64,000 nt of DNA, taken from the NCBI GenBank assembly GCA_025449435.1, contig JANWJO010000016.1:1-64000 (forward strand). Direction: 5' to 3'. Each line of letters begins with the position of its first letter. The first letter of the stretch is position 1. Shown here in pieces: positions 61,487 to 64,000 of this stretch. The position numbers were made by a program, and so were the translations under genes. This DNA is from Chloroflexota bacterium. Lineage in GTDB: Bacteria; Chloroflexota; UBA4733. The notes beneath the pieces are model-generated. The model was not told the origin of the DNA. It made no database searches and was given only the letters and a program-made list of their open reading frames with translations.

Positions 61487-61670
61487 GGTGGACATGTTTG
61501 GCGCGTGATGGCCGAACGCGGCGAGTCCAGGAGCGGTGTTACACTACACTTCCGCGTGCGCGGTGCACGCTACTACGCCTGCCTGCTGGGATGGCGGTCC
61601 TGCCGGATCAGCGGTTTCACGCCAGCGCACAACTCCAGCGGTGCAGGAACCTTCGGAAGGACGGCTCGGT

Positions 61671-62432
61671 TTGCCAGACGTAACAATGCGAAGTTTGCTC
61701 GAAGGCGGCGTCCATTTCGGACACCAGGTCCGGCGATGGAACCCCAAGATGGCGCCATTTATCTTTCGCGAAAAGAACGGCCTGCACATCATCGATCTGC
61801 GCAAGACCGTCGAACGCCTGCAGGTGGCCTTTGACATCGTGCAACAGTTGACCCGATCAGGCGACACCATTCTCTTCGTTGGCACCAAGAAATCAGCACA
61901 AGAAACCATCGCTGAAGAGGCCACACGCGCTGCTATGCCGTTCGTGAATGCGCGCTGGATGGGCGGCATGCTCACGAACTTTCGTACGGTAGAGGGCCGG
62001 CTTCGCCGCATGCAGGAGCTCGAGACTATGCAGTCCTCCGGTGAGCTTGCGCAACTGCCGAAGAAAGAGGCCCTCATCCTGCAGGATGATCTGGAACGGA
62101 TGCACCGGACGCTGGGGGGCATGCGTGACCTCCGGCGACTGCCAGGTGCACTGTTCATCGTCGATACGCTCAAGGAACATCTGGCGATGGCGGAGGCGAA
62201 GCGACTGGAAATTCCAATTATAGCTTTGGTCGATACCAACTGCGACCCAGATGAAGTGGACTACCCCATCCCTGCCAACGATGACGCCATCCGGTCAATT
62301 CGGGTGATCGCCCATCTCCTTTCTGAGGCAATGCTCGAGGCCAAGCTCGAAGTGGAGTCGAGCCACGAGGGGACCGAGGCGCCGCCAGCCCAGCCTGAGC
62401 CGGAATTTGAGGAAGCGGTGGCAGATCGCTAG
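61671..62432 (+). CDS. rpsB: 30S ribosomal protein S2
   Basis: 253 residues. [22 protein letters not shown] and the long central segment ([66 protein letters not shown]) are diagnostic of S2. An acidic C-terminal tail follows. Start: TTG 61671, ten bases after GGAAGG, gives the short lead-in before MRSLLE; ATG 61686 is the alternative. The frame reaches 61536, but that is not family-like. First gene of rpsB-tsf-pyrH. Confidence 0.94.
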   Translation: MPDVTMRSLLEGGVHFGHQVRRWNPKMAPFIFREKNGLHIIDLRKTVERLQVAFDIVQQLTRSGDTILFVGTKKSAQETIAEEATRAAMPFVNARWMGGMLTNFRTVEGRLRRMQELETMQSSGELAQLPKKEALILQDDLERMHRTLGGMRDLRRLPGALFIVDTLKEHLAMAEAKRLEIPIIALVDTNCDPDEVDYPIPANDDAIRSIRVIAHLLSEAMLEAKLEVESSHEGTEAPPAQPEPEFEEAVADR

Positions 62433-62493
62433 CCGGTAGGCGAGCGGACGCTGACACGCTTGAAGATCGACCAGACGTTGCACGAGGAGCAAG

Positions 62494-63021
62494 ATGCCAA
62501 CGACGACCGAGCTCATCAAGGTCCTGCGCGAACAAACGGGCGCAGGCATAATGGATTGCAAGCGAGCGCTGACCGAGGCGAATAATGACCTCGCCAAGGC
62601 CAAAGACCTCTTGCGTCAATGGGGCGCCGCAAGCGCCGCTAAGAAGTCCGGCCGGGAGACCAAGCAGGGGACGATCGCTACGTACATTCACAGTAATGGT
62701 GGTGTTGGTCGCGTAGGTGCGATCTTGGAGCTCAACTGCGAGACCGACTTTGTCGCGCGGACAGATGAGTTTAAGCACCTGGCGCATCGGTTGGCACAAC
62801 ACATCGTGGCCAATGGCCCAGAGTATGTCAGTGCCGATGACATCCCGGCGTCGGTGGGCGCTGAGGAGCGGGCCATCCTGGTGCGCGACCGCGTCCTGTT
62901 GAACCAGCGTGAACGCGAGGGTAACCGGACGGTCGATGACCTGCTGAAGGAAGCTGTGACTGCGCTGGGGGAGAACATCCGAGTGAACCGGTTCGCGCGC
63001 TACGTACTGGGAGAAGAGTAA
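62494..63021 (+). CDS. tsf: Elongation factor Ts (short form)
   Basis: 175 residues, shorter than the ~196-residue Thermus type and far below the 283 of E. coli. It keeps the N-terminal UBA-like domain ([23 protein letters not shown]), the ETKQG core, [16 protein letters not shown] and the C-terminal [19 protein letters not shown]. One of the two core subdomains is reduced, as in other compact EF-Ts. It recycles EF-Tu. ATG 62494 has GGAG four bases upstream. Confidence 0.93.
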   Translation: MPTTTELIKVLREQTGAGIMDCKRALTEANNDLAKAKDLLRQWGAASAAKKSGRETKQGTIATYIHSNGGVGRVGAILELNCETDFVARTDEFKHLAHRLAQHIVANGPEYVSADDIPASVGAEERAILVRDRVLLNQREREGNRTVDDLLKEAVTALGENIRVNRFARYVLGEE

Positions 63022-63025
63022 CCCC

Positions 63026-63772
63026 GTGCCGTCGCTGCCCTATCATCGCGTGCTTATTAAACTTTCGGGTGAGGCGATGACCGGAAAGCAAGGGTTTGGC
63101 ATCGATCCCGGAGTGGTGCAGGCACGAGCCGAACAACTCGTGGCGGTTCACTCATTGGGTGTCGAACTCGCGGTGGTTATGGGTGGCGGCAACTTCTTCC
63201 GAGGTATGGCGGCGGCATCGCGCGGCATGGAGCGTGCCTCAGCAGACTTTGCTGGCATGTTGGCGACAGTGATGAATGCGCTAGCTTTACAGGCGGCTAT
63301 TGAAAAGATCGGCGTCGCGACGCGCTTGCAAACCGCGATCGAAATGCGTGCTGTGGCCGAACCATTTATCCGCCGCCGCGCAATCCGCCACTTGGAAAAA
63401 AAGCGCATCGTCATCTTCGCTGCAGGATTGGGTAGCCCTTACTTCACTACTGATACGGCGGCGGTGCTGCGCTGTATCGAGATCGGCGGCAATGTCATCC
63501 TCATGGGTAAGAATGGCGTCGATGCCGTGTACGAGGCGGACCCGAAGGTGCATCCGGAAGCACGGCGTTTTGACACATTGGACTACATGGATGCGTTGCG
63601 CTTGCGGCTGCAGGTGATGGACTCGACAGCGCTCACGCTGTGCATGGACAACAACCTGCCCATCGTGGTGTTTGACGCGGATGTCACCGGCAACTTGGTA
63701 CGCGCAGTCCAAGGCGAGCGGGTTGGCACCTTCGTCGGTAAGCCTTCGGCACTCACGCCAGTGCTGGCCTGA
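63026..63772 (+). CDS. pyrH: UMP kinase
   Basis: 248 residues. [40 protein letters not shown] and [17 protein letters not shown] are the amino-acid-kinase-fold motifs of bacterial UMP kinase, which makes UDP. GTG 63026 starts four bases after the tsf stop. Cotranscribed with rpsB and tsf, the common bacterial order. Confidence 0.95.
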   Translation: MPSLPYHRVLIKLSGEAMTGKQGFGIDPGVVQARAEQLVAVHSLGVELAVVMGGGNFFRGMAAASRGMERASADFAGMLATVMNALALQAAIEKIGVATRLQTAIEMRAVAEPFIRRRAIRHLEKKRIVIFAAGLGSPYFTTDTAAVLRCIEIGGNVILMGKNGVDAVYEADPKVHPEARRFDTLDYMDALRLRLQVMDSTALTLCMDNNLPIVVFDADVTGNLVRAVQGERVGTFVGKPSALTPVLA

Positions 63773-63784
63773 CGGTAATCGAGC

Positions 63785-64000
63785 ATGGCGACCCCTGTCG
63801 TCGAAAGCTACATCGAAACGATCTATAACCTGACGATGGAAGGCGAGCAGGTCATTGCGGCCCGCTTAGTGGACCGCTACAAGGTTCGCCCTCCATCGGT
63901 AAGCGAAACGCTGCATCGGATGGAAGAGCAAGGATTCATCGCGTTCGATGCCAAGCGTCACATACTCCTAACCGTAGCGGGCCGCGAACTGGCCGAATCT
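63785..64000 (+). CDS. DtxR/MntR family metal-dependent regulator, 3' end cut by window edge
   Basis: 72 codons are visible and the frame runs off the right edge. ESYIETIYNLTMEGEQVIAARLVDRYKV, SVSETLHRMEEQGFI and RHILLTVAGRELA form the DtxR/MntR winged helix. Family members repress iron or manganese genes when metal-bound. ATG 63785 follows pyrH by 12 bases on the same strand, in the position where frr (ribosome recycling factor) usually lies. Confidence 0.88.
   Translation, partial: MATPVVESYIETIYNLTMEGEQVIAARLVDRYKVRPPSVSETLHRMEEQGFIAFDAKRHILLTVAGRELAES

Noticed and set aside
60854..61834. 326-codon plus-strand frame over the amidase start and rpsB
   Set aside because: Composition is Arg/Ser/Pro-rich and shifted relative to both real genes; S2 motifs lie in another frame.
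1..64000. tRNA, rRNA, insertion sequence or prophage
   Set aside because: No cloverleaf T-loop strings, rRNA motifs, transposase, integrase or terminal inverted repeats were seen on either strand by eye.

Overview
The window is about 64 kb of bacterial chromosome, roughly 58% G+C by eye. It is densely coded on both strands, with no rRNA, tRNA, CRISPR array, prophage or insertion sequence that I could recognise. The gene content suggests a member of the Chloroflexota, or a close relative. Pointers are very large membrane glycosyltransferase-like proteins with extracytoplasmic beta-sandwich tails, a Rho factor with a long disordered N-terminus, RNase J, a VanW-type wall protein, type III pantothenate kinase, a PstA/DarA-type c-di-AMP receptor, peptide ABC transporters with Ser/Thr/Ala-rich lipoproteins, and several enolase-superfamily dehydratases. 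This assignment is inference. Translation starts are unusually diverse: by my start choices, fewer than half of the genes begin with ATG, and many GTG or TTG starts are picked out by good Shine-Dalgarno sequences.

Layout. 1-8.8 kb is mostly minus strand: two GT-C-like membrane proteins, a YhhQ queuosine-precursor transporter, a glycosidase lipoprotein, ComF and a GT4 glycosyltransferase. A plus-strand zinc-ribbon protein of unknown function lies among them. 9-22 kb holds a Gfo/Idh/MocA oxidoreductase (+), then on the minus strand Rho, a 2-hydroxyacid dehydrogenase, a lipoprotein, HisS, YggT, ProC, YggS, VanW, a beta-lactamase-fold serine hydrolase and a PP2C phosphatase. YggS-ProC-YggT is the familiar division-associated ylm-type cluster, here embedded among cell-wall genes. 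22-36.5 kb is housekeeping: a mandelate-racemase-like enzyme, a lone Flp pilin, RNase J, an aminotransferase, GatB, a TrmA/RlmD-type RNA methyltransferase, a tiny half-LIM zinc protein, CoaBC and CoaX, another GT-C protein and an ABC-F ATPase.

36.8-59.5 kb is a catabolic region. It has glycolate oxidase GlcDEF translationally coupled to a MetF-like reductase. Next is a sugar module (rhamnose-type mutarotase, fucose/arabinose-type isomerase, divergent mannonate-dehydratase-type enolase). Then come a D-aminoacylase-type amidohydrolase, two divergent PIG-L deacetylases and an RraA-type aldolase. A complete peptide-type ABC importer with its own clear promoter follows, then an HprK/PEPCK-like P-loop protein and a class III aminotransferase. 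Together these look like uptake and breakdown of acylated amino sugars, sugar acids or peptides.

59.5-64 kb holds the c-di-AMP receptor, an amidase, and the rpsB-tsf-pyrH translation cluster running into a truncated DtxR/MntR-type regulator.

The least explained items are the HprK/PEPCK-like protein at 56.5 kb, the zinc-ribbon plus HTH-like protein at 5.0 kb, the 62-residue half-LIM protein with a leader hairpin at 29.8 kb, and the Rho that lacks a recognisable Rho_N domain. I did not find a clearly new multi-gene system; the findings mark the strongest candidates.
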